A DNA stretch of 64,000 nt from Alsobacter ponti (GCF_024294805.1 NZ_JANCLU010000004.1:186001-250000), one strand, 5' to 3'; counted from the first letter of the stretch, positions 1-10,638 are shown. The notes: a model not told the origin generated them from the letters alone. Numbers and translations: made by a program.

Positions 1-1
1 G

Positions 2-91
2 CAGCGCGACAAGTCCGACAAGGCCTATCAGTTCGTCTGCCTGATCGGCGACAAGGGCAAGGTCGTGCTGACCTTCTTCACCCAGCGCTGA
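2..91 (+). CDS. C-terminal end of an unidentified protein (partial)
   Basis: The window opens inside a reading frame that runs to a TGA at 89-91. The visible tail is 29 residues, about one quarter charged, and ends in a hydrophobic strand followed by FFTQR. It is too short to assign to a family. It is convergent with the GNAT gene, whose stop lies five bases beyond. Confidence is for the presence of a gene end only. Confidence 0.5.
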   Translation, partial: QRDKSDKAYQFVCLIGDKGKVVLTFFTQR

Positions 92-95
92 GCGG

Positions 96-608
96 TCAGA
101 TCTGCTTGTAGAAGAACACCGTGTCGCAGGGGCGTCCGTCCGGCCACAGGGCGTAGCCGGGGATCGTTCCGATGGCCTGCCAGCCGAGCCGGCGATAAAG
201 GCGGTCGGCGGCGTCGCCTTCCTGCGTGTCGAGCGTCAGCAGCGACTTGCCCAGGCTCTTCGCGTGGGCCTCGGCGGCGCGCATCAGCCGCTCTCCGTGC
301 CCGGCCCTGCGCGCGTCGCGGTGGACGAGCATCTTGGCGATGTCGCAGCGATGCGGCTGGTTGGGCTTGTCGGCCGGCCACAGCTGCACGGTCCCGACGA
401 GGTGGTCTCCCTCGAAGGCGGCGAAGAGATAGGCCTGCCCGGCTTCGACCGCTTCCACGACATCCGCATAGAAGCCGACGGCCTCGGCCATCGAAAACCC
501 GTCCATGAAGCTCACCGACGCGCCACCCTCGACGCAGTCCAGGAGAACGGCGGCAAGGTCGGGGATCCGCCGGCGCGCCTCCGCCGGCGCGAGCAGGCGG
601 ACGCTCAT
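96..608 (-). CDS. GNAT-family N-acetyltransferase
   Basis: A 170-residue protein with the GNAT fold. It shows a central strand with GTVQLW, followed by the acetyl-CoA loop region [20 protein letters not shown] (the R/Q-x-x-G-x-G/A type motif) and a C-terminal [11 protein letters not shown] segment typical of the last GNAT helix and strand. The acceptor substrate cannot be read from sequence. Its ATG overlaps the gpmA stop by four bases (ATGA), so it is probably translated by coupling as the last gene of the dapB-gpmA unit. The family call is firm; the role is unknown. Confidence 0.85.
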   Translation of the reverse strand: MSVRLLAPAEARRRIPDLAAVLLDCVEGGASVSFMDGFSMAEAVGFYADVVEAVEAGQAYLFAAFEGDHLVGTVQLWPADKPNQPHRCDIAKMLVHRDARRAGHGERLMRAAEAHAKSLGKSLLTLDTQEGDAADRLYRRLGWQAIGTIPGYALWPDGRPCDTVFFYKQI

Positions 609-1225
609 CCGGCGAGCACCTGCTTGGACGCCACGGTGGAATCGGCGTTGAGGCGGTAGACGAGCGGCACGCCGGTATCCAGTTCCATCGAGGGGATGGT
701 CTTGGGGGTCAGCCGGTCCAGCACCATCACCAGCGCGCGCAGCGAGTTGCCGTGGGCGGCGACGAGGACGCGCTCGCCGCGCAGCACCCGGGGCAGGATC
801 TCCTGGCAGTAATAGGGCAGCACGCGCGCGACCGTGTCCTTCAGGCTTTCGCCGCCGGGGGGCGAAACGTCGTAGGAGCGCCGCCAGACATGCACCTGCT
901 CCTCGCCCCAGCGGGCTCGGGCGTCGTCCTTGTTGAGGCCCGACAGGTCGCCGTAGTCGCGCTCGTTGAGCGCCTGGTCGCGCACGGTGGCGAGCCCGGT
1001 CTGGCCCAGTTCCTCCAGGATCAGCGTGCAGGTGTTCTGGGCGCGGGTCAGGGCCGAGGTGTAGGCGACATCGAAGGACAGGCCGAGGTCCTTCAGGCGA
1101 CGCCCGGCGGTGCGCGCCTCATCGACGCCCTTCTCGGTCAGGTCCGGGTCCTTCCAGCCGGTGAACAGGTTCTTCAGGTTCCAGTCGCTCTGGCCGTGGC
1201 GGACGAGGACGAGCAGGCGGTCCAT
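605..1225 (-). CDS. gpmA: 2,3-bisphosphoglycerate-dependent phosphoglycerate mutase
   Basis: Interconverts 3- and 2-phosphoglycerate in cytosolic glycolysis and gluconeogenesis. The 206 residues begin with [13 protein letters not shown], holding the phosphohistidine motif RHG. They also contain [10 protein letters not shown], the PPGGESL segment and the second catalytic histidine in [11 protein letters not shown]. At 206 residues it is shorter than the roughly 250-residue E. coli enzyme, as is common in alphaproteobacteria. A GGAG ribosome site precedes the ATG. It follows dapB by 19 bases and overlaps the GNAT start, so the three form one transcript. Confidence 0.95.
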   Translation of the reverse strand: MDRLLVLVRHGQSDWNLKNLFTGWKDPDLTEKGVDEARTAGRRLKDLGLSFDVAYTSALTRAQNTCTLILEELGQTGLATVRDQALNERDYGDLSGLNKDDARARWGEEQVHVWRRSYDVSPPGGESLKDTVARVLPYYCQEILPRVLRGERVLVAAHGNSLRALVMVLDRLTPKTIPSMELDTGVPLVYRLNADSTVASKQVLAG

Positions 1226-1244
1226 GGGCGGTCTCCGGTTGAAA

Positions 1245-2057
1245 TCAGTCGTCGAGGCCGAGCACGTCGGCCATGGAATAGAGCCCGGGCTTGCGGCCCT
1301 TTCCCCACAGTGCGGCCTTGACCGCGCCGCGGGCGAAAATGCCGCGATCCTCGGCGGCGTGCGACAGCACGATGCGCTCGGAGGGGCCGGCGAAAATGGC
1401 GCTGTGCTCGCCGACCACGGTGCCGCCGCGCAGCGAGGCGAAGCCGATGGCGCCCGGCTTGCGCGCCCCCGTGATGCCGTCGCGCCCGCGCTCGGAATGG
1501 TCCTTGAGGGACACGCCGCGCCCCTGCGCGGCGGCCTCGCCCAGCATCAGCGCGGTGCCGGAAGGGGCGTCCACCTTCATGCGGTGGTGCATCTCGACGA
1601 TCTCGATGTCGAAGTCCTCGTCGAGCGTCCGGGCGACGCGGCGCACCAGCGCGGCGAGCAGGTTCACGCCGAGGCTCATATTGCCCGAGCGGACGATCAC
1701 GGCATGGCGCGCCGCGGCGTCGAGCGCGGCGAGGTGCTCGTCCTCCAGCCCGGTGGTGCCGACGACGTGGACGATGCGCGCCTGCGCCGCGAGGCCGGCG
1801 AATGCGACGGTGGCGTCGGGGCTGGTGAAGTCGAGCACGCCGTCCGCCTTGGCGAAGACGGGCAGCGGGTCGTCGGTGATGACGACATTGGCCTTGCCCG
1901 TGCCGGCGAGCAGGCCCGCGTCCTGCCCGAGCGCGATGGAGCCTTCGCGCTCGATCGCGCCGCACAGCGTTGCGCCCGGCATGTCATGGATCGTGCGGAT
2001 CAGCATCCGCCCCATGCGTCCGGCGGCGCCGACCACGACGAGCCGCATTTCCGTCAT
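1245..2057 (-). CDS. dapB: 4-hydroxy-tetrahydrodipicolinate reductase
   Basis: Makes tetrahydrodipicolinate with NAD(P)H in the lysine and meso-diaminopimelate pathway. In its 270 residues the N-terminal Rossmann motif is [12 protein letters not shown], followed by GTTGLED and the catalytic and substrate-binding block [16 protein letters not shown] with its His-His and Lys. Length is normal for the family. A strong GGGGAGAG ribosome site precedes the ATG. It is the first gene of the dapB-gpmA-GNAT run; about 80 bases separate it from the upstream DUF1330 gene. Confidence 0.97.
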   Translation of the reverse strand: MTEMRLVVVGAAGRMGRMLIRTIHDMPGATLCGAIEREGSIALGQDAGLLAGTGKANVVITDDPLPVFAKADGVLDFTSPDATVAFAGLAAQARIVHVVGTTGLEDEHLAALDAAARHAVIVRSGNMSLGVNLLAALVRRVARTLDEDFDIEIVEMHHRMKVDAPSGTALMLGEAAAQGRGVSLKDHSERGRDGITGARKPGAIGFASLRGGTVVGEHSAIFAGPSERIVLSHAAEDRGIFARGAVKAALWGKGRKPGLYSMADVLGLDD

Positions 2058-2138
2058 GACACTCTCCCCAGTTCGCAGGGCGGTATAACGCGCCCGCGCC
2101 GGGGACGGAAGCGGCGGTTCGGTTCGCCGCCCCCCGGC

Positions 2139-2444
2139 TCAGGCCGGCTGCGGCCCGTCATAGCCCTCGATAATGAGGAGGTCGGCCGTCGCAACGTGCT
2201 GGCGCAACGTCAGGGCGCGCTTGTACTCGGGCGAATCGTAGCAGGCGGAGGCGGCCTCGAAGCTGGGGAACTCGATCACCACGTTGCGTGCGCGGGCGCT
2301 GCCTTCCCGCGTCTCGTAGCGGCCACCGCGCACCAGGAACTTCGCGCCGTACTTCGCGAAGGCTTCGGCGTTGGCTGCGACATAGGCCTTGTAGGCCTCG
2401 GGGTCCGACACGTCGACGCGGACGATCCAGTAGCCCTTGCTCAT
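2139..2444 (-). CDS. DUF1330 domain protein (downstream copy)
   Basis: A 101-residue protein of the DUF1330 family, a small ferredoxin-like (dimeric alpha-beta barrel) fold of unknown biochemical role. Family signs are the GYWIVRVDVSDPEAYKAY opening, the FLVRGGRYE strand, the VVIEFPSFEAASACYDSPEY segment and a short C-terminal tail. Its ATG overlaps the stop of a second DUF1330 gene by four bases, so the two are co-translated. The copies share layout but differ at many positions, suggesting an old duplication and possibly a heterodimer. Confidence 0.85.
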   Translation of the reverse strand: MSKGYWIVRVDVSDPEAYKAYVAANAEAFAKYGAKFLVRGGRYETREGSARARNVVIEFPSFEAASACYDSPEYKRALTLRQHVATADLLIIEGYDGPQPA

Positions 2445-2755
2445 GTCACGCCTCCCGGCTGCTCTCCGTCGAAGCCCTCGACCAGCACGAACTCGCCCTT
2501 GCTGCCGTTCACGCGGTGCTTGCGCGCGGCCTGGTACTCCGGGGAGTTGAAATACTTCTTCGCCTGCTCGTAGCTGTCGAATTCGAGGATGACGTTGCGC
2601 TGACGCGCCTCTCCTTCCAGCGCTTCCGACCTGCCGCCCCGCGCCAGGATGCGCGCCCCGTAGATCCCCATCGCCTTGAACGCGCCCCGCGCGTACTCGG
2701 CGTAGGAATCCGCGTCGTCGACGGACACGCGCGCGATGATGTAGCCCTTCGGCAT
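2441..2755 (-). CDS. DUF1330 domain protein (upstream copy)
   Basis: A 104-residue DUF1330 protein starting at MPKGYIIARVSV. I chose this ATG, not the one 57 bases upstream, because a GGGAGAGG ribosome site sits just before it and homologues begin here. It has the same landmarks as its neighbour: ILARGGRSEALEG, then VILEFDSYEQAKKYFNSPEY. It lies about 80 bases downstream of pyrF on the same strand. The biochemical function of the family is not established; no catalytic role is claimed. Confidence 0.85.
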   Translation of the reverse strand: MPKGYIIARVSVDDADSYAEYARGAFKAMGIYGARILARGGRSEALEGEARQRNVILEFDSYEQAKKYFNSPEYQAARKHRVNGSKGEFVLVEGFDGEQPGGVT

Positions 2756-2832
2756 GAGTGCTGCCTCTCCCTCAAAGGCGGCCAGCGAACTCCATCCCGC
2801 GCCGCCGGTCAACTCGCTGGCGACCGCCGGCT

Positions 2833-3543
2833 TCAGGCGGATGCGATCTCCACGACAATGGCTTCGGCCGCCGCGCGCGGGTCCGCCGCCTGGGAGACGG
2901 GGCGTCCCACCACCAGCCGGTCCGCGCCGACGGCGATGGCCCGCGCCGGCGTCATCACGCGCTTCTGGTCGCCCGCCTCGCCGCCGGCCGGGCGAATGCC
3001 GGGCGTCACGAGATCCATGCCGGGACCCACCGCCTCGCGCATGGCGGCCACCTCCTCGGCGGAGAGGATGAGCCCGTCGATCCCGGCCTCGCGGGCCTGC
3101 AGGGAGCGGCGGCGCACCAGCTCTTTGACGCCCATGGCGTAGCCCGCGGCGGCGAGGTCGGCGTCGTCGTAGCTGGTCATCACCGTCACGGCGAGCAGCC
3201 GGAGCCCGGAACCGGCGCGGCCTTGCGCGGCGGCCCGCATGGTCTGGGGGAAGGCGTGGACGGTGAGGTAGGTGGCGCCGAGGTCGGCGACCTGTTCCGT
3301 TGCGCGCTGCACCGTGTTGGGAATGTCGTGGAACTTGAGGTCGAGGAAGACCTGCTTGCCGGCCGCGATCAGGTCGCGCGCGAAGGGAAGCCCGCCGGCA
3401 TACACGAGCTCGAGCCCGACCTTGTAGAAGCTGACGCTGTCGCCGAGCTTCGCAACCAGCGACTCGGCCGCCGAGACGCTGGGTAGGTCGAGCGCGACGA
3501 TCAGGCGGTCGCGCGGGGCGAGGGAGGCGGGCTTGGCGCTCAT
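2833..3543 (-). CDS. pyrF: Orotidine 5'-phosphate decarboxylase
   Basis: Converts OMP to UMP, the last step of de novo pyrimidine synthesis. The 236 residues contain the N-terminal LIVALDLPS strand, the catalytic KFHDIPNTV motif (preceded by FLDL) and the phosphate-binding VTPGIRP region followed by [12 protein letters not shown] place the start at MSAKPASL, which has GGAG at the right distance, and not 42 bases upstream. Its pyrimidine partner pyrD is also in the window at 49387-50478, but the genes are not linked. Confidence 0.96.
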   Translation of the reverse strand: MSAKPASLAPRDRLIVALDLPSVSAAESLVAKLGDSVSFYKVGLELVYAGGLPFARDLIAAGKQVFLDLKFHDIPNTVQRATEQVADLGATYLTVHAFPQTMRAAAQGRAGSGLRLLAVTVMTSYDDADLAAAGYAMGVKELVRRRSLQAREAGIDGLILSAEEVAAMREAVGPGMDLVTPGIRPAGGEAGDQKRVMTPARAIAVGADRLVVGRPVSQAADPRAAAEAIVVEIASA

Positions 3544-3619
3544 GGCAGGTCTCCGATTCGCGAGAGCTTCGGCCCGGTGGAGCACAGGAGCGCGGCCCCG
3601 GTCAAAGCGGCGGTCGGCG

Positions 3620-4531
3620 TCAGCGCCGCCGTGTGCGCCGCGCCTCAGCGTCGGCGCGAGCCCGCAGGTCCCGATCCGCCTCGCGCGGCGCGTCCGGCCC
3701 CTCGAGATGCTCGCCCAGCCGGCGCAGCAGGTCGATCGTGGGGCGGATCGCCGGCTCGTCCAGCGCCTTGCCGCGCAAATCGCGCCAATCGCTGCGGACC
3801 TTCTCGGTGCGCTCCAGCAGCTCGTCGCGGACCTTTTCGGTCTGGCGCTTGAGCCGGTCGATCAGGTCCGGTTCGAGGCGGTGCACGGAGGGCGCGTCGG
3901 CGCTGCCGTCCCGGCGGTACACCCACACGCGCGCCGGCGGCAGGTTGAGCCAGATCGGCGGAGACACGTCGGCGGTGAAGCCCCCCGCCTCGCGCGGAAC
4001 GGGCGAGACGAGCCCATAAGTGAACTGGACGAAGGGCGCGCCGGGGCTGAGCAGCCGGAATGCGTCGGCGAGCAGGGCGACACGGTCAGGCTCGGGCCGC
4101 GTCAGCAGTGGCAGGCTCGACACCACGGCCGCGGCCGGCTGGTGCAGCACGCCCTTCAGCGTCTGCGCCAATGCGTAGGCGTCGCCGCGCACGATCCGCG
4201 CGCGGGGAAAGCGCCGGGCGAGAAGCCGGCAGAACTCGGGGTCGAACTCGACGAGCACCAGCCGGTCCTGCGCCACGCCGCGACGCAGCAGCGCCTCGGT
4301 GACCGGGCCGGTCCCTGGTCCCAGCTCGACGACCGGACCGGGGCGCGACGGATTGACCTCCCGCGCCATGGCCCGGGCCAGCGCCGGGCTCGACGGCATG
4401 ATGGCGCCAGCGACCTTGGGGTTTTCCAGCCAGCTCTTGAGGAAGCGCGCCTCGTCCTGCAGGCGCTCCGCGAATTTCGGCCCGTCGCGGCCGCGCGGCG
4501 GCTTCGCGTTCGGTCCTCTGGCGTGGAGCAT
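3620..4531 (-). CDS. pmtA: PmtA-type phospholipid N-methyltransferase with C-terminal extension
   Basis: A class I SAM-dependent methyltransferase that by family would methylate phosphatidylethanolamine toward phosphatidylcholine at the inner membrane. The N-terminal amphipathic segment [20 protein letters not shown] is characteristic of bacterial PmtA. Motif I is [16 protein letters not shown], followed by an acidic strand end (LVEFDPEF) and SSLPLL. The homologous region ends near residue 205. The last 100 or so residues are a charged, probably helical tail with a repeated TEKVR motif, unusual for PmtA proteins of about 200 residues. It lies 83 bases downstream of dnaJ. The methyltransferase call is firm; the exact lipid substrate is inferred. 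Confidence 0.85.
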   Translation of the reverse strand: MLHARGPNAKPPRGRDGPKFAERLQDEARFLKSWLENPKVAGAIMPSSPALARAMAREVNPSRPGPVVELGPGTGPVTEALLRRGVAQDRLVLVEFDPEFCRLLARRFPRARIVRGDAYALAQTLKGVLHQPAAAVVSSLPLLTRPEPDRVALLADAFRLLSPGAPFVQFTYGLVSPVPREAGGFTADVSPPIWLNLPPARVWVYRRDGSADAPSVHRLEPDLIDRLKRQTEKVRDELLERTEKVRSDWRDLRGKALDEPAIRPTIDLLRRLGEHLEGPDAPREADRDLRARADAEARRTRRR

Positions 4532-4614
4532 CTGGAAGCCCTTCCCAGCTCAAAGGTCGGAAGGAAAATAGGCCGCGCCGCTCGGGCCGGTCAACCGGGC
4601 GCGGGGCATTACTC

Positions 4615-5751
4615 CTATTCCGCGCTTCCGGCGAAGAAGTCGCGCACCTTGGAGAAAAAGCCGTGGCTTTCCGGCTGCGTCTCCTTCGAGCTCTCCTGGT
4701 CGAACTCCCGGAGCAGTTCGCGCTGACGGGGGCTCAGCTTCTGCGGCGTCTCGACGACCACCTGGATGTAGAGGTCGCCGACGTCGCGCGAGCGCAGGAT
4801 CGGCATGCCGCGCCCGCGAATGCGGATCTGCTTGCCGGTCTGGGTGCCTTCGGGAATCTTGACGCTGCAATCCTGCCCGTCGAGCACCGGCACCGTGACC
4901 TCGCCGCCGAGCGCCGCCGTGACCATCGACACCGGGACGCGGCAGAACAGGTCGGCCCCGTCCCTCTGCAGGAAGGCATGCGCCTTCAGCGACAGGAAAA
5001 TGTACAGGTCGCCCGCCGGGCCGCCGCGCAGCCCGGCCTCGCCTTCGCCGGCGAGGCGGATGCGCGTGCCGTCCTCGACGCCGGCCGGGATGTTGACCGA
5101 GAGCGTGCGCTCCCGCGTCACGCGGCCCGCGCCGCCGCAGGAGCGGCAGGGGTCGTCGATCGTCTCGCCGCGCCCCTGGCAGGCCGGGCAGGTGCGCTCG
5201 ATCGAGAAGAAGCCCTGGCTGGCGCGCACGCGGCCATGGCCGCCGCACGTGGCGCACTGGCGCGGCTTGGAGCCCGGCTTGGCGCCGGTGCCCGAGCACG
5301 CCTCGCACGCGATCGAGGTCGGCACCTTCAGCGTGGCGGTCTTGCCCTTGTAGGCTTCCTCGAGCGTGATCTCGAGGTTGTAGCGCAGGTCGGAGCCGCG
5401 CTCGCGCCCGTTCGGGCCCCGCTGGCCGCGACGGCCGTTCATGTCGCCGAACAGGTCTTCAAAGATGTCGGCCATCGACGACGCGAAGTCGTTGCCGAAG
5501 CCCGGGCCCGGCCCCATCCCGCCATTCTCGAACGCGGCGTGGCCGAAGCGGTCGTAGGCGGCCCGCTTCTGCGGGTCGGACAGCGCCTGATAGGCTTCGT
5601 TGAGCTCCTTGAACTTGGCCTCGGCGTGCTGGTCGCCGGGGTTTTTGTCCGGGTGGTGCTTCACCGCCATCTTGCGGAAGGCGGATTTCAGCTCCGCCTC
5701 GGTGCAAGTCCGGCTCACGCCGAGCAGCTCGTAGTAGTCAACCTTGGCCAT
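4615..5751 (-). CDS. dnaJ: Chaperone protein DnaJ
   Basis: Co-chaperone that stimulates DnaK ATPase and delivers substrates. In order over 378 residues: a J domain with the HPD tripeptide (HHPDKNPGD), a Gly/Phe-rich linker ([13 protein letters not shown]), and four zinc-binding CxxCxGxG-type repeats ([32 protein letters not shown]). A substrate-binding C-terminal beta domain follows. All zinc cysteines are present, so this is a complete type I DnaJ. It lies 211 bases downstream of dnaK, with a hairpin terminator between them. Confidence 0.98.
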   Translation of the reverse strand: MAKVDYYELLGVSRTCTEAELKSAFRKMAVKHHPDKNPGDQHAEAKFKELNEAYQALSDPQKRAAYDRFGHAAFENGGMGPGPGFGNDFASSMADIFEDLFGDMNGRRGQRGPNGRERGSDLRYNLEITLEEAYKGKTATLKVPTSIACEACSGTGAKPGSKPRQCATCGGHGRVRASQGFFSIERTCPACQGRGETIDDPCRSCGGAGRVTRERTLSVNIPAGVEDGTRIRLAGEGEAGLRGGPAGDLYIFLSLKAHAFLQRDGADLFCRVPVSMVTAALGGEVTVPVLDGQDCSVKIPEGTQTGKQIRIRGRGMPILRSRDVGDLYIQVVVETPQKLSPRQRELLREFDQESSKETQPESHGFFSKVRDFFAGSAE

Positions 5752-5922
5752 GGGGGTCCGGCGCTGTCGGGAGGGGCGGACATCGGGGCCTGGCGAGCGC
5801 GACGACGCCGGCGCCGGAGCCCGCCTGGCCGCAACCGGCCGCGTCGGCCCCCGAGTCCGGCGTCACGTCCTCACATCGGCCCGGCGACGTCGCCGCCAGG
5901 AAACCTACGGTTCAACGACGAA

Positions 5923-5946
5923 CACCCCCGGGTCAAGCCGGGGGTG
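5923..5946 (-). terminator. Hairpin terminator or attenuator between dnaK and dnaJ
   Basis: A perfect 9-bp inverted repeat, CACCCCCGG and CCGGGGGTG, around a six-base loop, 17 bases beyond the dnaK stop on the minus strand. Only a weak T-rich stretch follows (TTCGTCGTT). It may therefore act as a partial terminator or 3'-end stabiliser that keeps dnaK mRNA more abundant than dnaJ mRNA, an arrangement known in other dnaKJ operons. Confidence 0.65.
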
Positions 5947-5962
5947 CTCCACTCTCGCGCGG

Positions 5963-7876
<1,914 letters not shown>

Positions 7877-7982
7877 ATGACTGTCCTCTTTCGCGGCGAG
7901 ACCGCCAGGCCCCGAAGGCGCTCCGGTTCAGCCGTCCAACCCTGTTTCGCAACGCGGGCCGGCCGGTCGGTCCCCAAGGATT

Positions 7983-7999
7983 TGCGGGTATTTCCCGCA
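7983..7999 (-). promoter_or_regulatory. Hairpin and GCGGGTAT repeats at the start of the dnaK leader
   Basis: TGCGGG and CCCGCA pair around a five-base loop, falling within the first 25 or so bases of the predicted dnaK transcript. The plus-strand octamer GCGGGTAT occurs here (7984-7991) and again at 8005-8012, 21 bases apart, which is two helical turns. The second copy overlaps the predicted -10 box. This could be a stem in the 5' leader, or a pair of operator half-sites facing the same side of the helix. No CIRCE element is present. Confidence 0.4.
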
Positions 8000-8010
8000 G
8001 GTCAGCGGGT

Positions 8011-8039
8011 ATATAAGGACCGGTCTTCGGGGCCGCAAG
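8011..8039 (-). promoter_or_regulatory. Candidate RpoH-type heat-shock promoter of dnaK
   Basis: Read on the minus strand there is CTTG (8036-8039), an 18-base spacer and CTTATAT (8011-8017). This fits the pattern remembered for alphaproteobacterial heat-shock promoters (CTTG, 17-18 bases, CYTATNT). The predicted start near 8004 gives a leader of about 130 bases before the dnaK ATG. The match and the position before dnaK support it; no transcript data are available. Confidence 0.55.
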
Positions 8040-8145
8040 GCGCATTGGAGCCCGATCTCGGCCAACTCTCCGGCGACGGTCGCGGCGGGGCTGGCCGGCG
8101 GCGCGCGGCATGGTAAAAGGCGGCCCGGAAACCTTCGGGGGTAGG

Positions 8146-9084
8146 ATGAAGCTGACCGTTCCGATCGCCGTGCTCGGATGGGCTGGGCTGGCCTTGGGCG
8201 TCGCCGGGCCGGCGAGGGCGCAGCTGATGCTGCCGAATGCGTCCGGCCCCGCCCCCGGACAGGAGGGCGTGGTGACGGCGCCGGCCGCGCCGCCGCGTCC
8301 GCCCGCTCCCAAGATCGCCTCCGAGTCGTCGGTCATCGGAAAGACGCTGTACCTGAACGGCTCGAAGGGCAAGCTGGTCATCGACCGGAAGGGCCCGTCC
8401 GGGCTGCAGGCGAGCCTCGTCGCGGTGGGAGATCGCATTTCGAACCCCACCGAGAGCTGCGGCCTCGACCTCGGCGGGGGCAAGCCGCTCGACATGACGC
8501 CGGTCGGCCGCGCCGCCGGCGCCCCGCGCTACGAGATTCGAATCCCCTCGTGCCCGATTACGGTGGACATCCTCGAAGGGGCGGCCCTCGTCTCCAACCC
8601 GGAGCAGGCCTGCGTCTTCCCGGAGGGCGACTGCAAGGTCAACGCGACGGGCCTGTGGGGCCCCACGCCGGCCTCGCTGGAGGGGCAGGCGGCGTCGATC
8701 GAGAAGGATCGCGGCCGGGCCGACCGCGTGGTCATCGAGAGCTACAAGGCGCTCTACGCCCGCACGAAGGACCGCAACGAGATCAAGAAAATCGCCGCCG
8801 AGCAGGCCGATTTCTCCTCGGCCCGCGAGACGATGTGCCGCGACTATGCCCGCGAGGCGGTGCACGGCTTCTGCGCGACGCGCTTCACCGAGCTGCGGGC
8901 CACCGAGCTGGTCGAGCGAATCAGCAAGATGGACGGCCGCGAGTTCGTGCCGGAGAGCACCCGGCCCCGCGCGCCCCGGCCGCCGGCCGACGTCGACCAG
9001 CAGCAAGCGCCGCCGCCGGTGGCGGCCGCGCCGCCACCGCGCCGGGAGCAGTCCGGCTTCTGGCTCTTCAACCTGTTCCGCTAG
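8146..9084 (+). CDS. Exported protein of unknown function
   Basis: A 312-residue protein I do not recognise. I start it at MKLTVPIAVLGW because this gives a clean Sec signal peptide ending in ARAQ; an in-frame start 36 bases upstream would spoil it. The mature part has a proline-rich segment (PAAPPRPPAPK), then a domain with cysteines in the pattern SCGLDL, PSCPIT, QACVFP and GDCKVN, suggesting disulfides. A helical stretch follows with MCRDYAREAVHGFCATRF. The tail is Pro/Gln-rich and ends in aromatic FWLFNLFR. It is divergent from dnaK and convergent with the Ada-like gene six bases away. A periplasmic location is inferred. Confidence 0.8.
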   Translation: MKLTVPIAVLGWAGLALGVAGPARAQLMLPNASGPAPGQEGVVTAPAAPPRPPAPKIASESSVIGKTLYLNGSKGKLVIDRKGPSGLQASLVAVGDRISNPTESCGLDLGGGKPLDMTPVGRAAGAPRYEIRIPSCPITVDILEGAALVSNPEQACVFPEGDCKVNATGLWGPTPASLEGQAASIEKDRGRADRVVIESYKALYARTKDRNEIKKIAAEQADFSSARETMCRDYAREAVHGFCATRFTELRATELVERISKMDGREFVPESTRPRAPRPPADVDQQQAPPPVAAAPPPRREQSGFWLFNLFR

Positions 9085-9090
9085 GACGGC

Positions 9091-9987
9091 TCAGGCGGCC
9101 CCGACCCCGGCTTCCCAGCCGAGGATGGCTTGCTTGCGCGTGAGGCCCCAGTGATAGCCGGTGAGCGCGCCGGAGCGGCCGAGCACGCGGTGGCAGGGGA
9201 CCACGAACGACACCGGGTTGCGCCCCACTGCGGCGCCGACGGCGCGAGCGGCCTTGGGCTTGCCGAGGTGGCACGCGATGTCCGAATAGGTCGTGGCGCG
9301 GCCGAACGGGATGCGCAGCAGCGTCTCCCAGACGCGCACCTCGAAATCCGTGCCGATCATCACAACGCGCAGTGGCGTGTCGGGCCGCCATGTCTCGCGG
9401 TCGAAGGCGCGACGGGCCAGCGGAGCGGTCGCCCCTGAATCCTCCACGAACCGCGCCTTCGGCCAGCGCCGGCGCATGTCGCCAAGGGCGGCCGCGCGGT
9501 CGCCGTCGTCGACGAAGCCGAGCCCGGCGAGCCCGCGCTCGGTCGCGACCACGATGGCTTCGCCGAACGGTGAGGGATGGAAGCCGTAGCGCAGCAGCAA
9601 GCCCTCGCCGCCGGCCTTCCATTCGCCCGGGCTCATCGCCTCGTGGGTCACGAACAGGTCGTGCAAGCGGCTCGGCCCCGACAGGCCCACCTCGAACGTC
9701 GTCTCGAGAACGCTCGCCGAGTCGCGCAGAAGGGCCCGCGCGTGGTCGAGCGTGAGCGCCTGCAGGAAGGCCTTCGGGGTCAGTCCCGCCCAGCGACGGA
9801 AAACGTGATGCAGGTGCGAGGGGGACACGCCGAGCGCGGCGGCGATCTCCTCGTGGGAGGGCTGGTCGCGCCAGCGCTCGGTCATGAAGGCGAGGGCCCG
9901 CCGGACGTGGTCGTAGTCCGAGCCGGCGGCGGGGCGCGCCGCGTCGAGCGCGTCGGCGGCGAGGGGGGGAGCGAAATTGTGGGTCAT
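9091..9987 (-). CDS. Ada-like AraC regulator fused to O6-alkylguanine-DNA alkyltransferase
   Basis: A 298-residue fusion. The N-terminal third is an AraC-type helix-turn-helix region (IAAALGVSPSHLHHVFRRWAGLTPKAF). The C-terminal half is the alkyltransferase domain with the methyl-acceptor motif PCHRVLGRSG and a GYHWGLTRKQAIL tail. It repairs O6-methylguanine by transferring the methyl group to its own cysteine. Compared with E. coli Ada it lacks the N-terminal zinc domain that accepts methyl from phosphotriesters, so it cannot sense damage that way. The start at MTHNF is chosen over two upstream possibilities; the ribosome site is weak for all of them. Confidence 0.9.
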   Translation of the reverse strand: MTHNFAPPLAADALDAARPAAGSDYDHVRRALAFMTERWRDQPSHEEIAAALGVSPSHLHHVFRRWAGLTPKAFLQALTLDHARALLRDSASVLETTFEVGLSGPSRLHDLFVTHEAMSPGEWKAGGEGLLLRYGFHPSPFGEAIVVATERGLAGLGFVDDGDRAAALGDMRRRWPKARFVEDSGATAPLARRAFDRETWRPDTPLRVVMIGTDFEVRVWETLLRIPFGRATTYSDIACHLGKPKAARAVGAAVGRNPVSFVVPCHRVLGRSGALTGYHWGLTRKQAILGWEAGVGAA

Positions 9988-10059
9988 GGCGGTGTTCCCG
10001 ATCATGCCGCCACAATAGAACTCGCCGCGCCGGCTCGACACCCGAAAGCTGCGGCGGAT

Positions 10060-10596
10060 TCAGGAGTGGTCGTAGACGGGCCCGCGCCGCGCATCCGACA
10101 ACGCGACGCTGAGGCGGTCGCCGAAACGTTCCTTTTCGTCCGGCGACAGGAAGTGGCCGACCGGGACGGCCAGGCCGCGCGACACCAGCGACAGGCGCTG
10201 GACGCCGAACTCGGCGTGAATATCGCGCCGCAGCCGGGTCCATAGCGGATTGAAGCGCCACTCCGCCGCCGCGCCGCGAACCGGAACCTTGCGGACCAGC
10301 AGCTCCACCGGGCTCACCACGATTTCCTCGTAGGACCGCGCCTGGTCGAGGTTGCCGCGCAGGGCGAAGAACAGCAGCAGCACGTCGAGCCCATAGAATC
10401 CGGCCACCGGCCAGAACCCCATCACGATGAAGGGAATGCTCGCCACAAGGCTGGCGAGGCCCACCAGCACCAGCACGAGCTTGACCCCGCGCACGCCCAT
10501 GGAGCGGTGCGGGCGAATGGTGGCGCTGAACAGCGGACGCGCCGCGGCGTCGTGTTCGTGGCCTTCGGGGTGCCCGGGCGGGGGATGCGCGTCCAT
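10060..10596 (-). CDS. DUF2244 integral membrane protein
   Basis: A 178-residue protein matching the DUF2244 family. It has FSATIRPHRSM near the start, two adjacent hydrophobic segments (residues about 38-62 and 63-82, with the conserved GFWPVAGFYGLDVLLLFFALR), then a soluble C-terminal domain containing EWRFNPLWTRL. The biochemical role is unknown; in alphaproteobacteria the family is often found near cytochrome oxidase or nth genes. It is divergent from nth with only 42 bases between the two starts, so the promoters must be compact or overlap. Confidence 0.85.
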   Translation of the reverse strand: MDAHPPPGHPEGHEHDAAARPLFSATIRPHRSMGVRGVKLVLVLVGLASLVASIPFIVMGFWPVAGFYGLDVLLLFFALRGNLDQARSYEEIVVSPVELLVRKVPVRGAAAEWRFNPLWTRLRRDIHAEFGVQRLSLVSRGLAVPVGHFLSPDEKERFGDRLSVALSDARRGPVYDHS

Positions 10597-10603
10597 CGTG
10601 ACC

Positions 10604-10633
10604 TTGCCGGTGTCGAGCGTCGCAATCTATAAC
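10604..10633 (+). promoter_or_regulatory. Candidate promoter giving a leaderless nth mRNA
   Basis: TTGCCG (10604-10609), an 18-base spacer and TATAAC (10628-10633) form a good sigma70-type promoter. The nth ATG begins only five bases after the -10 box, which is where transcription would normally start. There is no ribosome-binding site before the ATG. The simplest reading is a leaderless transcript. Confidence 0.5.
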
Positions 10634-10638
10634 CGGGC

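Noticed and set aside
7877-8145. CIRCE operator for HrcA in the dnaK leader
   Set aside because: I looked for TTAGCACTC-N9-GAGTGCTAA and found nothing close; alphaproteobacterial dnaK is usually RpoH-controlled.
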